From Fimbriimonadaceae bacterium (GTDB lineage: Bacteria > Armatimonadota > Fimbriimonadia > Fimbriimonadales > Fimbriimonadaceae), in assembly GCA_025934835.1 (NCBI GenBank), contig JAICWL010000001.1, forward strand, positions 1 to 64,000: DNA of 64,000 nucleotides. The letters are read 5' to 3'. The position numbers and the translations under genes were made by a program. The first letter of the stretch is position 1. The number at the start of each line of letters is the position of its first letter. Shown here one piece after another: positions 26,183 through 33,328 of the stretch. The notes under the pieces were generated by a model. The model worked only from the letters and a program-made list of their open reading frames with translations. It ran no database searches and was not told where the DNA came from.

Positions 26183-26593
26183 TTGGCAAATAAGACCCTA
26201 TATGTAGGCAACATTTCCTACTCCAGCACGGAGGACGGATTGCTTCAAGCCTTTTCGCAGTACGGCGCATCGAACGTGCGCATCATCGAGGGACGCGGAT
26301 TCGCGTTCGTGGATGTAGATGCCGACCAGCTCGAGTCTGCGATCGCAGACAAGAATGGCAGTCAGCTCGACGGACGAACTCTCACCGTCAATGAGGCTCG
26401 GCCCAAGGGTGCGGGCGGCGGTGGCGGCGGCAGCTACGGTGGTGGCGGCGGCGGAGGCCGCAGCGGCGGCTATAGCGGCGGCGGTGGCGGCGGCTATGGC
26501 GGTGGCGGCGGTGGCGGCCGATCGGGCGGCTACGGCGGCGGCGGCGGCGGTGGACGCTCGAGCGGCGGACGCGGCGGCGGCAAGCGCTGGTAA
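26183..26593 (+). CDS. Glycine-rich RRM RNA-binding protein
   Basis: A 136-aa protein with one RRM domain (about residues 1-78) followed by a Gly/Arg/Ser/Tyr tail. RNP2 is TLYVGNISY and RNP1 is RGFAFVDVD; the tail repeats GGGGGGRSGGY, giving an RGG/GRP-like disordered region. Bacterial Rbp and plant/animal cold-inducible GRPs share this build and act as RNA chaperones in the cold. TTG is the start codon, with CAGGAG 6 nt upstream. A strong terminator follows 18 bp after the stop. Unusually close to eukaryotic GRPs in layout, although RRM proteins are known in many bacteria. Confidence 0.93.
   Translation: MANKTLYVGNISYSSTEDGLLQAFSQYGASNVRIIEGRGFAFVDVDADQLESAIADKNGSQLDGRTLTVNEARPKGAGGGGGGSYGGGGGGGRSGGYSGGGGGGYGGGGGGGRSGGYGGGGGGGRSSGGRGGGKRW
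26406..26585 (+). repeat. Imperfect GGC/GGT codon repeat encoding the glycine-rich tail
   Basis: About 180 bp of near-continuous GGC/GGT codons with interspersed CGC, AGC and TAT. It produces long artefact ORFs in other frames and is a likely site of length variation. Confidence 0.9.
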
Positions 26594-26610
26594 GGACAAG
26601 CGTTTGAGAA

Positions 26611-26646
26611 AAGAGCCCCGGGGCGATATCGCTCCGGGGCTCTTTT
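26611..26646 (+). terminator. Strong intrinsic terminator after the RRM gene
   Basis: AAGAGCCCCGG...CCGGGGCTCTT is an 11-bp perfect stem, followed by TTG; an inner AGCGATATCGCT-like palindrome can extend it. It separates the RRM gene from argB. Confidence 0.9.
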
Positions 26647-26669
26647 GCTTGCCGGAGGCGGCAGCCCGG

Positions 26670-26681
26670 TAACATTCGTCG
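26670..26681 (+). promoter_or_regulatory. Putative -10 element (TAACAT) 6 nt before the argB GTG
   Basis: TAACAT-TCGTCG-GTG places the transcription start at the start codon. It begins 24 bp after the RRM terminator, so it is likely the argB promoter. Confidence 0.5.
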
Positions 26682-27539
26682 GTGACCGACCCGACGATGC
26701 AGGCGGAAGTCCTCAATCAGGCGCTTCCCTACATCCAAAAATTTCGAGGCCAGACGTTCGTCGTGAAATACGGCGGCAGCGCCATGCGCGTCCCTGAACT
26801 GGTGCGCGGCGTCATCCGCAATGTGCTCCTGCTGCAGATGGTCGGCATCCGAGTAATCCTCGTCCATGGCGGGGGGCCGGAGATCGACACTTGGCTCGAG
26901 CGAGCCGGCATTCCCAAGAAAACCGTTGGCGGCCTGCGTGTCACCGACGACGCCACCATGGAGATCGTCGAAATGGCGCTCGCCGGACGCGCGAACAAGT
27001 CTCTCGTCGCAGAAGTGCAGAAAGCAGGAGGGCTCGCGGTCGGGCTGTCTGGCCGCGATGCAGATCTGATCAAGGCCACGAAGGTATCCGACGCGCTTGG
27101 AAGGGTCGGTGAGGTCATCGGGGTGGACGGCCGCATCCTACGGCTGACTACTGAGGCCGGGTACCTGCCGGTCGTGTGCTCGGTGGCCACCGATGCGGAC
27201 CATAAGCCGCTGAACGTGAACGCCGACAGCGCTGCCGCGGCTATCGCCGTCGCTTTGGGCGCGTCGAAGCTGATCCTGCTCACCGACACGCCCGGTGTGC
27301 TTCGCGACAAGCTCGAGTTCGACTCGCGCATCTCCAGGCTCACTCCAGACGAGGCAGCAGAGATGATGCGGCTGGGCAAAGCGGATCAAGGGATGATTCC
27401 CAAGCTCCAAGCCGCCATTCATGCAATCGGGAACGGGGTGGAGCGAGTGCACCTTATCGACGGCGCGGCCAGCAATGCCCTGCTCGTGGAAATCTTCACC
27501 GACGGCGGCATCGGCACTATGATCGAAGCACCCGCCTAG
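26682..27539 (+). CDS. argB: Acetylglutamate kinase
   Basis: A 285-aa amino-acid kinase catalysing the second step of arginine synthesis, phosphorylation of N-acetylglutamate. Family motifs are VVKYGGSAM (phosphate-binding Lys), LVHGGGPEIDTWLERAGI, the substrate segment GLRVTDDATMEIVEMALAGRANKSLV, LTDTPGVL and GNGVERVHLIDG. Length is typical. It starts with GTG. No other arg genes are adjacent. The stop overlaps the convergent metallophosphoesterase gene by 4 bp. Confidence 0.96.
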   Translation: MTDPTMQAEVLNQALPYIQKFRGQTFVVKYGGSAMRVPELVRGVIRNVLLLQMVGIRVILVHGGGPEIDTWLERAGIPKKTVGGLRVTDDATMEIVEMALAGRANKSLVAEVQKAGGLAVGLSGRDADLIKATKVSDALGRVGEVIGVDGRILRLTTEAGYLPVVCSVATDADHKPLNVNADSAAAAIAVALGASKLILLTDTPGVLRDKLEFDSRISRLTPDEAAEMMRLGKADQGMIPKLQAAIHAIGNGVERVHLIDGAASNALLVEIFTDGGIGTMIEAPA

Positions 27540-28246
27540 CGAAGGGGTTCGAGCGAGCCGGTGAGTCCGGATTCGGGCGTCCATTCATAGACTCCCGCGA
27601 ATCGCCCATGCGAGCCGCCTTGCACGACCGAGGTTCGACCTACCCGGACGGGCTCCGGAAGCACGGTATGGGAATGTCCGCCAAAGATCGCGTCCAGCTC
27701 CGGCACTGCAGCGGCAAGCGCGAGGTCCTGCCTGTGGCCGATGTGGGTGAGCGCGAACAGGGCGTCGACGCGGGGCCGCAGCTCGCGGGCGAGATCAGCG
27801 GCGCGAGGAATCGGCGCGTCCCACAGGAATGCGCTCGCGATGCTGGTCTTCATGCGCTCGGTGACCATGGGCACCATCACGCCGATAAGTCCGACGCGAT
27901 AGCCGCCCGCTTCGATCTCCATCGACGACGGGAGTGGGCGCGAGCCGTCCCGTTTCCTCAGATTGGCGCACAGAAGCGGGTGCCCCGCACCCTGCAGCTT
28001 CGCCATAAACGCCCGATCCAGAACGTGCGTTTCGCGATTGCCGAGCACCCCCGCCGTGCAACGCAGCGCCTCCAACAGGGCCCAGGCCGGGTCCGGCTTG
28101 AATGGGATGCCAAGATTTCCCGTTTGGATGACATCCCCCGTATCGAAGTACAGGTCGACCCGATCGCGGAGCTCGACGAGCCGTTCGAGCTGGCGCGGGC
28201 CCAGAGATCCGTGTATGTCGTTCGTGTGAAGGATACGGATCGCCAT
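27536..28246 (-). CDS. Metallophosphoesterase of the 5'-nucleotidase (UshA-like) type, catalytic domain only
   Basis: A 236-aa calcineurin-like phosphoesterase. Metal-site motifs are HTNDIHG, FDTGDVIQTG, GNRETH (here in place of the usual GNHEFD), THIGHRQD and IFGGHSHTV. UshA-type 5'-nucleotidases have this domain plus a C-terminal substrate domain and a signal peptide; both are missing, so this is probably a cytoplasmic phosphoesterase of unknown substrate. The GNH histidine being replaced by Arg may alter catalysis. Divergent from the YHS-like gene. Confidence 0.85.
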   Translation of the reverse strand: MAIRILHTNDIHGSLGPRQLERLVELRDRVDLYFDTGDVIQTGNLGIPFKPDPAWALLEALRCTAGVLGNRETHVLDRAFMAKLQGAGHPLLCANLRKRDGSRPLPSSMEIEAGGYRVGLIGVMVPMVTERMKTSIASAFLWDAPIPRAADLARELRPRVDALFALTHIGHRQDLALAAAVPELDAIFGGHSHTVLPEPVRVGRTSVVQGGSHGRFAGVYEWTPESGLTGSLEPLR

Positions 28247-28298
28247 GCGAGGTCAATTGTGCCACGGGAACCGACTAGATGCGGGGTTGGTTACGACG

Positions 28299-28304
28299 TA
28301 TAAT
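28299..28304 (+). promoter_or_regulatory. Consensus -10 element TATAAT upstream of the YHS-like gene
   Basis: A perfect TATAAT 45 nt before the ATG at 28350. It would give a leader of about 40 nt. No clear -35 hexamer is seen at 17 bp. Confidence 0.45.
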
Positions 28305-28349
28305 GTGGCGGGCCCGATTGGTCCGAAACATCAAGGTCAAGACATTCTT

Positions 28350-28625
28350 ATGAAAAAGTCCTCTATCTTCATGCTAAGCCTCCTGGTTTGCGGCGCTGCT
28401 TTCGCAAACGGTCACAAGCCCGTCAAGACCATCGCGTGCGCCGTGATGACCAATAACAAGGTCGACATCGCGAAGGCAACCGCCAAGCATATGTATGCCG
28501 ACTACAAAGGCAATCGCTATTTCTTCTGCTGCGGTGGCTGCCCGGCCGCCTTCAAGGCGAACCCGGCCAAGTACGCAAAGGCCGCCCACATTCCGACGCC
28601 CAAGCAAACGAGCAAGAAAGCTTAG
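28350..28625 (+). CDS. Small secreted YHS-like metal-binding protein
   Basis: A 91-aa protein with a signal peptide MKKSSIFMLSLLVCGAAFANG. The mature part has TIACAVMTNNKVDIAKATAKHMYADYKGNRYFFCCGGCPAAFKANPAKYAKA, matching the YHS-type module in which an early Cys and a later CxxC-like cluster bind copper or iron. The Lys-rich end completes it. The ORF track start is 35 codons too early. It is probably a periplasmic or extracellular metal carrier; no efflux pump or oxidase lies alongside. A terminator follows 24 bp after the stop. Confidence 0.8.
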   Translation: MKKSSIFMLSLLVCGAAFANGHKPVKTIACAVMTNNKVDIAKATAKHMYADYKGNRYFFCCGGCPAAFKANPAKYAKAAHIPTPKQTSKKA

Positions 28626-28648
28626 CTGCCCGATCCTCCACATGATGA

Positions 28649-28682
28649 GCGGGGCAACCCTAGGGTAGCCCCGCCATTTTTA
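28649..28682 (+). terminator. Intrinsic terminator after the YHS-like gene
   Basis: GCGGGGCaACCC-TA-GGGTaGCCCCGC forms an 11-bp stem with one A-A mismatch, followed by CATTTTTAT. It overlaps the convergent ruvC end by 3 bp and may serve both. Confidence 0.85.
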
Positions 28683-29162
28683 TGCCCGAAGCGATATGCG
28701 GCTGCGGAAAGCGTGCGTAATCGCCACTGCGAGGGCATCGGCCACGTCGTCCGGCTTGGGGGCCGTCTGCAACCCGAGCAGCTTGCTCACCATGAACTGG
28801 ATCTGTCGTTTGTCGGCGCTGCCATACCCGACCACGCTCTGCTTGACCTCGGGTGGCGAGTATTCGCACCATGGAATTCCCTTCTCACTAGTTGCGAGAA
28901 GGATGACGCCCAGCGCCTTGGCTACGTCGAGACCGTTCGTTTTGTTCACCGTGAACAGCAGCCGCTCGGTCGCGATCGCATCCGGCTGGTGGGCTTCGAT
29001 GATCTTCAGAATCTCTTCGTGGGCAATCCGCACGCGGTCCGGAAGGGCGATTTTGGGGGTCTGAATAAGACCGTAGCTCATAGCCGAAAGCTTCGATCCC
29101 TCACGCGACACGACTCCGTAACCTATCCGTTCGAGGCCAGGGTCGATTCCCAAGATGATCAT
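28680..29162 (-). CDS. ruvC: Crossover junction endodeoxyribonuclease RuvC
   Basis: A 160-aa Holliday-junction resolvase. Catalytic acidic residues lie in ILGIDPGLERIGYG (Asp7), ATERLLF (Glu) and the C-terminal DDVADALAVAITH (Asp pair); the VNKTNGLDVAKALGVI stretch is canonical. It cleaves junctions together with RuvAB, whose genes are not here. It lies downstream of mutL on the same strand, with a 263-bp gap holding a palindrome and a GC-rich element. Confidence 0.95.
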   Translation of the reverse strand: MIILGIDPGLERIGYGVVSREGSKLSAMSYGLIQTPKIALPDRVRIAHEEILKIIEAHQPDAIATERLLFTVNKTNGLDVAKALGVILLATSEKGIPWCEYSPPEVKQSVVGYGSADKRQIQFMVSKLLGLQTAPKPDDVADALAVAITHAFRSRISLRA

Positions 29163-29271
29163 AGCGTGCTGCCGTCGGTCGCCAAGAAGATAGACGTTTT
29201 GAGGACCTTATTTCCATCGCGGTAGCGATATGGGCCAAGATGCCGCAATCATGACCATCGCCGATAGGAAA

Positions 29272-29287
29272 TCAATAATATTATTGA
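29272..29287. repeat. 16-bp perfect palindrome TCAATAATATTATTGA upstream of ruvC
   Basis: TCAATAAT-ATTATTGA is a perfect inverted repeat in an AT-rich stretch, 110 bp upstream of the ruvC start. It could be an operator; I know no matching regulator. Confidence 0.5.
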
Positions 29288-29320
29288 GAAATCCTGAATC
29301 TGTAATACAATCGGAATAGG

Positions 29321-29418
29321 GGCACGCCCAAGTGGCGCTCAGGGAGAGCGAAACGAGCCAAGGAGCTGAAGCCTGACCCCGGTGGGGGTCTCCGTTCTCG
29401 AGCGAAAGCAAGCGTGCC
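29321..29418. repeat. GC-rich structured intergenic element between mutL and ruvC
   Basis: About 98 bp bounded by GGCACGC and GCGTGCC, which can pair. Inside are GACCCC-GGTG-GGGGTC and two similar blocks GAGCGAAACGAGCC and GAGCGAAAGCAAGC. It sits against an AT-rich flank with a sharp change in composition. It may be a dispersed repeat (MITE/REP-like) or a structured RNA; sequence alone does not decide. Confidence 0.45.
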
Positions 29419-29425
29419 TTCCCAT

Positions 29426-31204
29426 TTAAGTTCGCTTGAACAGTCGCAGCAACCCTTCCCGCGATAGCGTCACGGTGATCGGCCTGCCGTGCGGGCAGAG
29501 GTACGGATTTTCGGTAAGAGCCAGGTCGGAAACAAGCCGTTCCATTTCGGCCATGCTCAGGCGGTCGCCGGCTTTCACCGCCATCTTGCAAGAGCTCATA
29601 ATCCAAATTTGCTCGCGGGTAGGCGCCAATTTGCGAACGACGCTCGATTCCACAAGCTCGTCCACCAAGTCGCGCAGTAGCTTCAGCGGATCCTTTCCTC
29701 GGATCGCTGCCGGCACGGCCCGCACGACGTAGCTCTCGCCCCCGAACGGCTCCAAGTCGAATCCCACTTCGCGCACTTCGTCGATCCTCTCACGAACCAG
29801 CACGGCCGAACGGCGGTCCAGATGCAGCGTCTGGGGCACCAGCAGCGGCTGCGTCTCGATGGCCACCTTGCCCTTGACGCCGCACAGGTACTCGTAGAGG
29901 ATGCGCTCGTGGGCCACGTGCTGGTCGATGAGCACAAGCCCATGCCCGGTCTCTGCGACGATGAACGTTTCCATCGCCTGGCCGATGATTCTGAGATCGT
30001 CCAGCAATGCCGCAAACGGAAGATTCCCCGTTGCGCTGGGAAGCTCGGTCGGCGTCGGATCCCACGGAGGCTGATCCTCGGTCATGGCGGGCGCCGTCCA
30101 GCCGTAGCTGGACGGCCGCGCACCCTCCAAGCCGAACGAGCCTTGGGGAACGGTCGGCCGAGCAGCGGCGAGGGCTTCGTTCGCAGTGGCGATCGCCGCA
30201 GCGGAAGGAATCATGCCGTGCTCCATCAGAGCCGACTTCATGGCCAACCGTATGGCGTCGAACGCCTGTCCCTCTTGCTGGAACTTCACTTCGCTCTTCG
30301 TCGGCGAAACGTTGACGTCGACCCGCGAAGGGTCGATCTCGATCATCAGCGCGAGCAGGGGAAAGCGCTTCTCGGGCGTGATGTCCCGAAAGGCTTGATC
30401 CAAAGCTGCCGTCAGAGTGCGCGTCCGGACCGGGCGACCGTTCACATAGACGAACTGGTAGGCCCGGGTTGGCTTGGTAATGTGCGGCGGGCTCACGTAG
30501 CCGGACAATCTGATCCCGCCGAGCTCCATATTCACCCGCGCGAGAGAGCGAGCGAGGTCCCTGCCCCAAACGTCCGATATCGCATTCAGCAAGTCGCCGG
30601 ACCCGGACGTGCGAAGTGCGGCCTGGCCGTTGTGCAGCATCGAAAATGCCACGTGCGGGTATGCGATCGCGTACTTCGACACGTGCTCCATCGCCTGACC
30701 AAGCTCAGTCGTGTCGGATTTGAGGAATTTGAGCCTCGCTGGGGTGTTGTGGAACAGATCTTCGACACGGATTTCGGTGCCTTTTGGCCCCGCTGTCCCC
30801 GGGCCGGTGTCGATTACCGAGCCATCGACGCAAAGGCAGGTTCTCAGACCGTCCTCCGTGGCAGTGGCGAGCGTCAGGCGCGACACCGAGGCGATCGACG
30901 GCAGGGCCTCACCACGAAATCCCAAGGTTCTCACGGCCTGAAGGTCCTCGGCGGCGCGGATCTTGGAAGTCGCATGCCTCTGGAGCGCGGCGCGCGCGTC
31001 CGCTTCGCTCATTCCGATCCCGTCGTCCGAAACGCGGATCAGGCTCCGGCCGCTGTCTTCGAGCTCGATCTCCACTCGCGTCGCCTGAGCGTCGATGGCG
31101 TTCTCGACGAGTTCCTTGACCACCGAGGCTGGGCGCTCCACCACCTCGCCTGCCGCGATCTGGTTGACGGTGTGGGTATCGAGCAGGAGGACGCGTTGGA
31201 TCAT
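29426..31204 (-). CDS. mutL: DNA mismatch repair protein MutL
   Basis: About 592 aa. The N-terminal GHKL ATPase has QIAAGEVVERPASVVKELVENAIDA, DDGIGM and GFRGEALPSIASVS. The C-terminal dimerisation/endonuclease domain shows LIDQHVAHERILYE, matching DQHA(x)2E(x)4E except Val for Ala, plus SSCKMAVKAGD and CPHGRP metal-site motifs. These indicate a nicking-competent MutL, as in bacteria without MutH. I start at MIQRVLLLDTHTVNQ; an in-frame ATG seven codons upstream is possible. mutS is not in the window. Confidence 0.94.
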   Translation of the reverse strand: MIQRVLLLDTHTVNQIAAGEVVERPASVVKELVENAIDAQATRVEIELEDSGRSLIRVSDDGIGMSEADARAALQRHATSKIRAAEDLQAVRTLGFRGEALPSIASVSRLTLATATEDGLRTCLCVDGSVIDTGPGTAGPKGTEIRVEDLFHNTPARLKFLKSDTTELGQAMEHVSKYAIAYPHVAFSMLHNGQAALRTSGSGDLLNAISDVWGRDLARSLARVNMELGGIRLSGYVSPPHITKPTRAYQFVYVNGRPVRTRTLTAALDQAFRDITPEKRFPLLALMIEIDPSRVDVNVSPTKSEVKFQQEGQAFDAIRLAMKSALMEHGMIPSAAAIATANEALAAARPTVPQGSFGLEGARPSSYGWTAPAMTEDQPPWDPTPTELPSATGNLPFAALLDDLRIIGQAMETFIVAETGHGLVLIDQHVAHERILYEYLCGVKGKVAIETQPLLVPQTLHLDRRSAVLVRERIDEVREVGFDLEPFGGESYVVRAVPAAIRGKDPLKLLRDLVDELVESSVVRKLAPTREQIWIMSSCKMAVKAGDRLSMAEMERLVSDLALTENPYLCPHGRPITVTLSREGLLRLFKRT

Positions 31205-31257
31205 GGGTCGCCCGGAGCCGGCCATCTTATTGTGGACGACTTCGGGCGTGCGTCAGG

Positions 31258-32658
31258 TTAGTGCCCCCCGCCTCCGGTGTCGATTCTCAGATCCGTCGCA
31301 GCGAGGGTGCGCGCGCTGGAATCGAACGTGCCTTCGGCTCGGACCGTGGCGCCGGCGGTGAGGGCCGCGAAGAACGTATCCTGCGTGGAGTCGGCGTCTC
31401 CCACGCGGTAGTGCGTGCCCGTCTGTGTCGTGACCTGAATGGGGTCGAGCCCTTGGAACAGGAAGCCTTCCCACTCCGTCGGCGCGATGGCGAGCGTGTG
31501 AGCTGAGGCGTCGAAACTCGAAACCCCGCCCCGGATCTCTACTCCGTCGTTGTCGTCTCCTTCGGTTTCGATGTGGATCCGCTGAGCGGCTATCGTGTTC
31601 GAAGCTGCGTCGTACAGACCTTCGACCTCGACACTCTGCGGCGTTTCCGAACCCAGGAGCGCGAAGAAGTCGGTAGCCGAGAGCACTATTCCGTGGTGAC
31701 TGAGGAACACCGTGTTCGAGCTGGTGGTTACGTGCGCGGTCGCCTCGTCGGGCACGAAGCCTCTCGCCTGATCGACCGATACATCGAACGTCCCCGCGCC
31801 GGAGTTGGCGTTCGAGGCGGTTCCAAGCACGTCCTGCTCCTGATCCTCGTCCGCGTCGTCGATGCGCACCTTAAACGCTTGGAGCACCTGTGTGGCCGGG
31901 TCGACGACTCCCTCGACCTCCACGCGCTGATTGTTCGAAAGGACCGGGTTCCCGCCGTTTCCATCGATGATCACCGTCGTTGAATCTACGGCTACCGAAA
32001 CCTGTCCGGACCCGAACTTGAGCGTGAATGTCTGATCCGGCGCGACGCCTGCCAGGGTCGAAATCGTGCCGTGGTACTCGCCGCGATGGTGCCGATGGAG
32101 GTCGTGGAGCGAAGGATGGTCATCCCGCTTCGTGAGACCTGACTGTGGAACGGTTACGATGCCGTTTGCCACGGTCCATTGCGAAAGATCGAAATCCAAA
32201 ACCATCGCCTGCTTGCCGGGGGAGAACCGCTGCCCGGTTATCGGGATGTCGAAGGTCTTCGAGGTTGGGCCGGACGAATCGAATACGTCGTTCTGGCCGG
32301 TGGTCGCGCCCGTGGGAAACAGCACGACGTCTTTATCGAGCGTCACCTGCACCGACGTGAAAACTTGAGTAGGAATGGCCCTGCCCGTGAGGAAGAGGAA
32401 AAGCGGCCCGCCCGAGTCATGGAGCGAAAGCAAGTCCACGGGCACGCCGGCCGGATCGTCGAAGACGGTCACCTGGCCGAATTGGCCGGTGAGCGAAACA
32501 TGCTCGACCTTGACCCACACATGGTCGAAGCCGGTATTGAGATCGTCGGTGATGTACAGCCCCAAGTCGGCGCCCCCGCCCCCTGTCGAGCCGCCGCCAC
32601 CGCAGCCGAGCATAGCCAAACTCAATCCTATGCAAATCGGAATCGTCTTCAATTTCAT
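31258..32658 (-). CDS. Lipoprotein with DUF4382-like and DUF5666-like repeats
   Basis: A 466-aa protein. MKLKTIPICIGLSLAMLGC-GGGGSTGGGG is a lipoprotein signal with lipobox AMLGC. Residues about 30-190 resemble DUF4382 (LGLYITDDLNTGFDHVWVKVEHVSL). The rest has repeated OB-like units of DUF5666 type: SVAVDSTTVIIDG...VEVEGVVD, VEVEGLYD and VRAEGTFD. Function is unknown; such proteins are surface or periplasmic. The ORF track start 64 codons earlier lacks a signal, and GGAGAGG precedes this ATG. Confidence 0.82.
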   Translation of the reverse strand: MKLKTIPICIGLSLAMLGCGGGGSTGGGGADLGLYITDDLNTGFDHVWVKVEHVSLTGQFGQVTVFDDPAGVPVDLLSLHDSGGPLFLFLTGRAIPTQVFTSVQVTLDKDVVLFPTGATTGQNDVFDSSGPTSKTFDIPITGQRFSPGKQAMVLDFDLSQWTVANGIVTVPQSGLTKRDDHPSLHDLHRHHRGEYHGTISTLAGVAPDQTFTLKFGSGQVSVAVDSTTVIIDGNGGNPVLSNNQRVEVEGVVDPATQVLQAFKVRIDDADEDQEQDVLGTASNANSGAGTFDVSVDQARGFVPDEATAHVTTSSNTVFLSHHGIVLSATDFFALLGSETPQSVEVEGLYDAASNTIAAQRIHIETEGDDNDGVEIRGGVSSFDASAHTLAIAPTEWEGFLFQGLDPIQVTTQTGTHYRVGDADSTQDTFFAALTAGATVRAEGTFDSSARTLAATDLRIDTGGGGH

Positions 32659-32863
32659 CGATTTTCTAACCTCTCCGGTGAAGCGCCGCCCGATGGTGGA
32701 ACGCCGAGCCGATGCAGACAGCCAATGAACTAGGAACCGGGATGAATACCGGGCGGACGAATCTATTCTATCAGGCCGTGTACTCCATGCTTGTAAGGAA
32801 GCGCTATCGAATTCAGTTGGGACCGAGCGTGCGCCTTGCGGGTTGCACATGCGCTGATGCGCG

Positions 32864-32875
32864 TAGAATCACGAT
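32864..32875 (+). promoter_or_regulatory. Putative -10 element (TAGAAT) 6 nt before the hsp20 ATG
   Basis: TAGAAT-CACGAT-ATG. A TTGCAC lies 15 nt further upstream and could be a -35 box. No Shine-Dalgarno site exists, so the hsp20-lon transcript would be leaderless. Confidence 0.55.
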
Positions 32876-33328
32876 ATGGCTCGCCGTGAAATAAAGGATT
32901 GGTTCTGGCAGGTGGGGACCGAGATGCAACGCCTCACCGAAGAGCTGTCGGTCGGGCGGCCCCAAGTCGCCCGGGCGAAGTTCTGGGAGCCGCGTATCGA
33001 CTTATGCGAGGATGAGCAACGGTTCTTCCTTAAAGCGGAAATCGCGGGAGTTCGAGCCGAGGACATTCATCTTCTCTACCTACCGGAACACCATTCACTA
33101 TTGATCCGCGGCGTACGAATCGAGGAGGACCCGACCGACGGCTGCCGCACGGGAATCTATCAGCTCGAGATCTATTACGGAGAGTTCCAGCGAGAAGTCG
33201 TGCTTCCGGATATACCTATCAGGGCAGACGGAATCAGAGCCCAGTTCCGCAACGGACTACTGCTCGTGGTGATCCCCAAGAGAGAAAGCGCTGTCTTAAA
33301 GGCATCGTCGAGAACGACCAACACCTAA
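32876..33328 (+). CDS. Small heat shock protein, Hsp20/alpha-crystallin family
   Basis: A 150-aa protein with the alpha-crystallin domain from WEPRIDLCEDEQRFFLKAEIAGVRAEDIHLLY to the signature FRNGLLLVVIPKR (A-x-x-x-n-G-v-L type). A short N-terminal arm and C-terminal tail flank it. Works as an ATP-independent holdase forming oligomers. Its TAA overlaps the lon ATG (TAATG), so the two are translationally coupled, pairing a holdase with a protease for damaged proteins. Confidence 0.93.
   Translation: MARREIKDWFWQVGTEMQRLTEELSVGRPQVARAKFWEPRIDLCEDEQRFFLKAEIAGVRAEDIHLLYLPEHHSLLIRGVRIEEDPTDGCRTGIYQLEIYYGEFQREVVLPDIPIRADGIRAQFRNGLLLVVIPKRESAVLKASSRTTNT

Noticed and set aside
26198-26867. Several Ala- or Arg-rich ORFs around the Gly-rich tail
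   Set aside because: Produced by the GGC/GGT repeat read in other frames or strands.
29822-31261. 479-aa plus-strand ORF
   Set aside because: Antisense of mutL, which has all MutL motifs.
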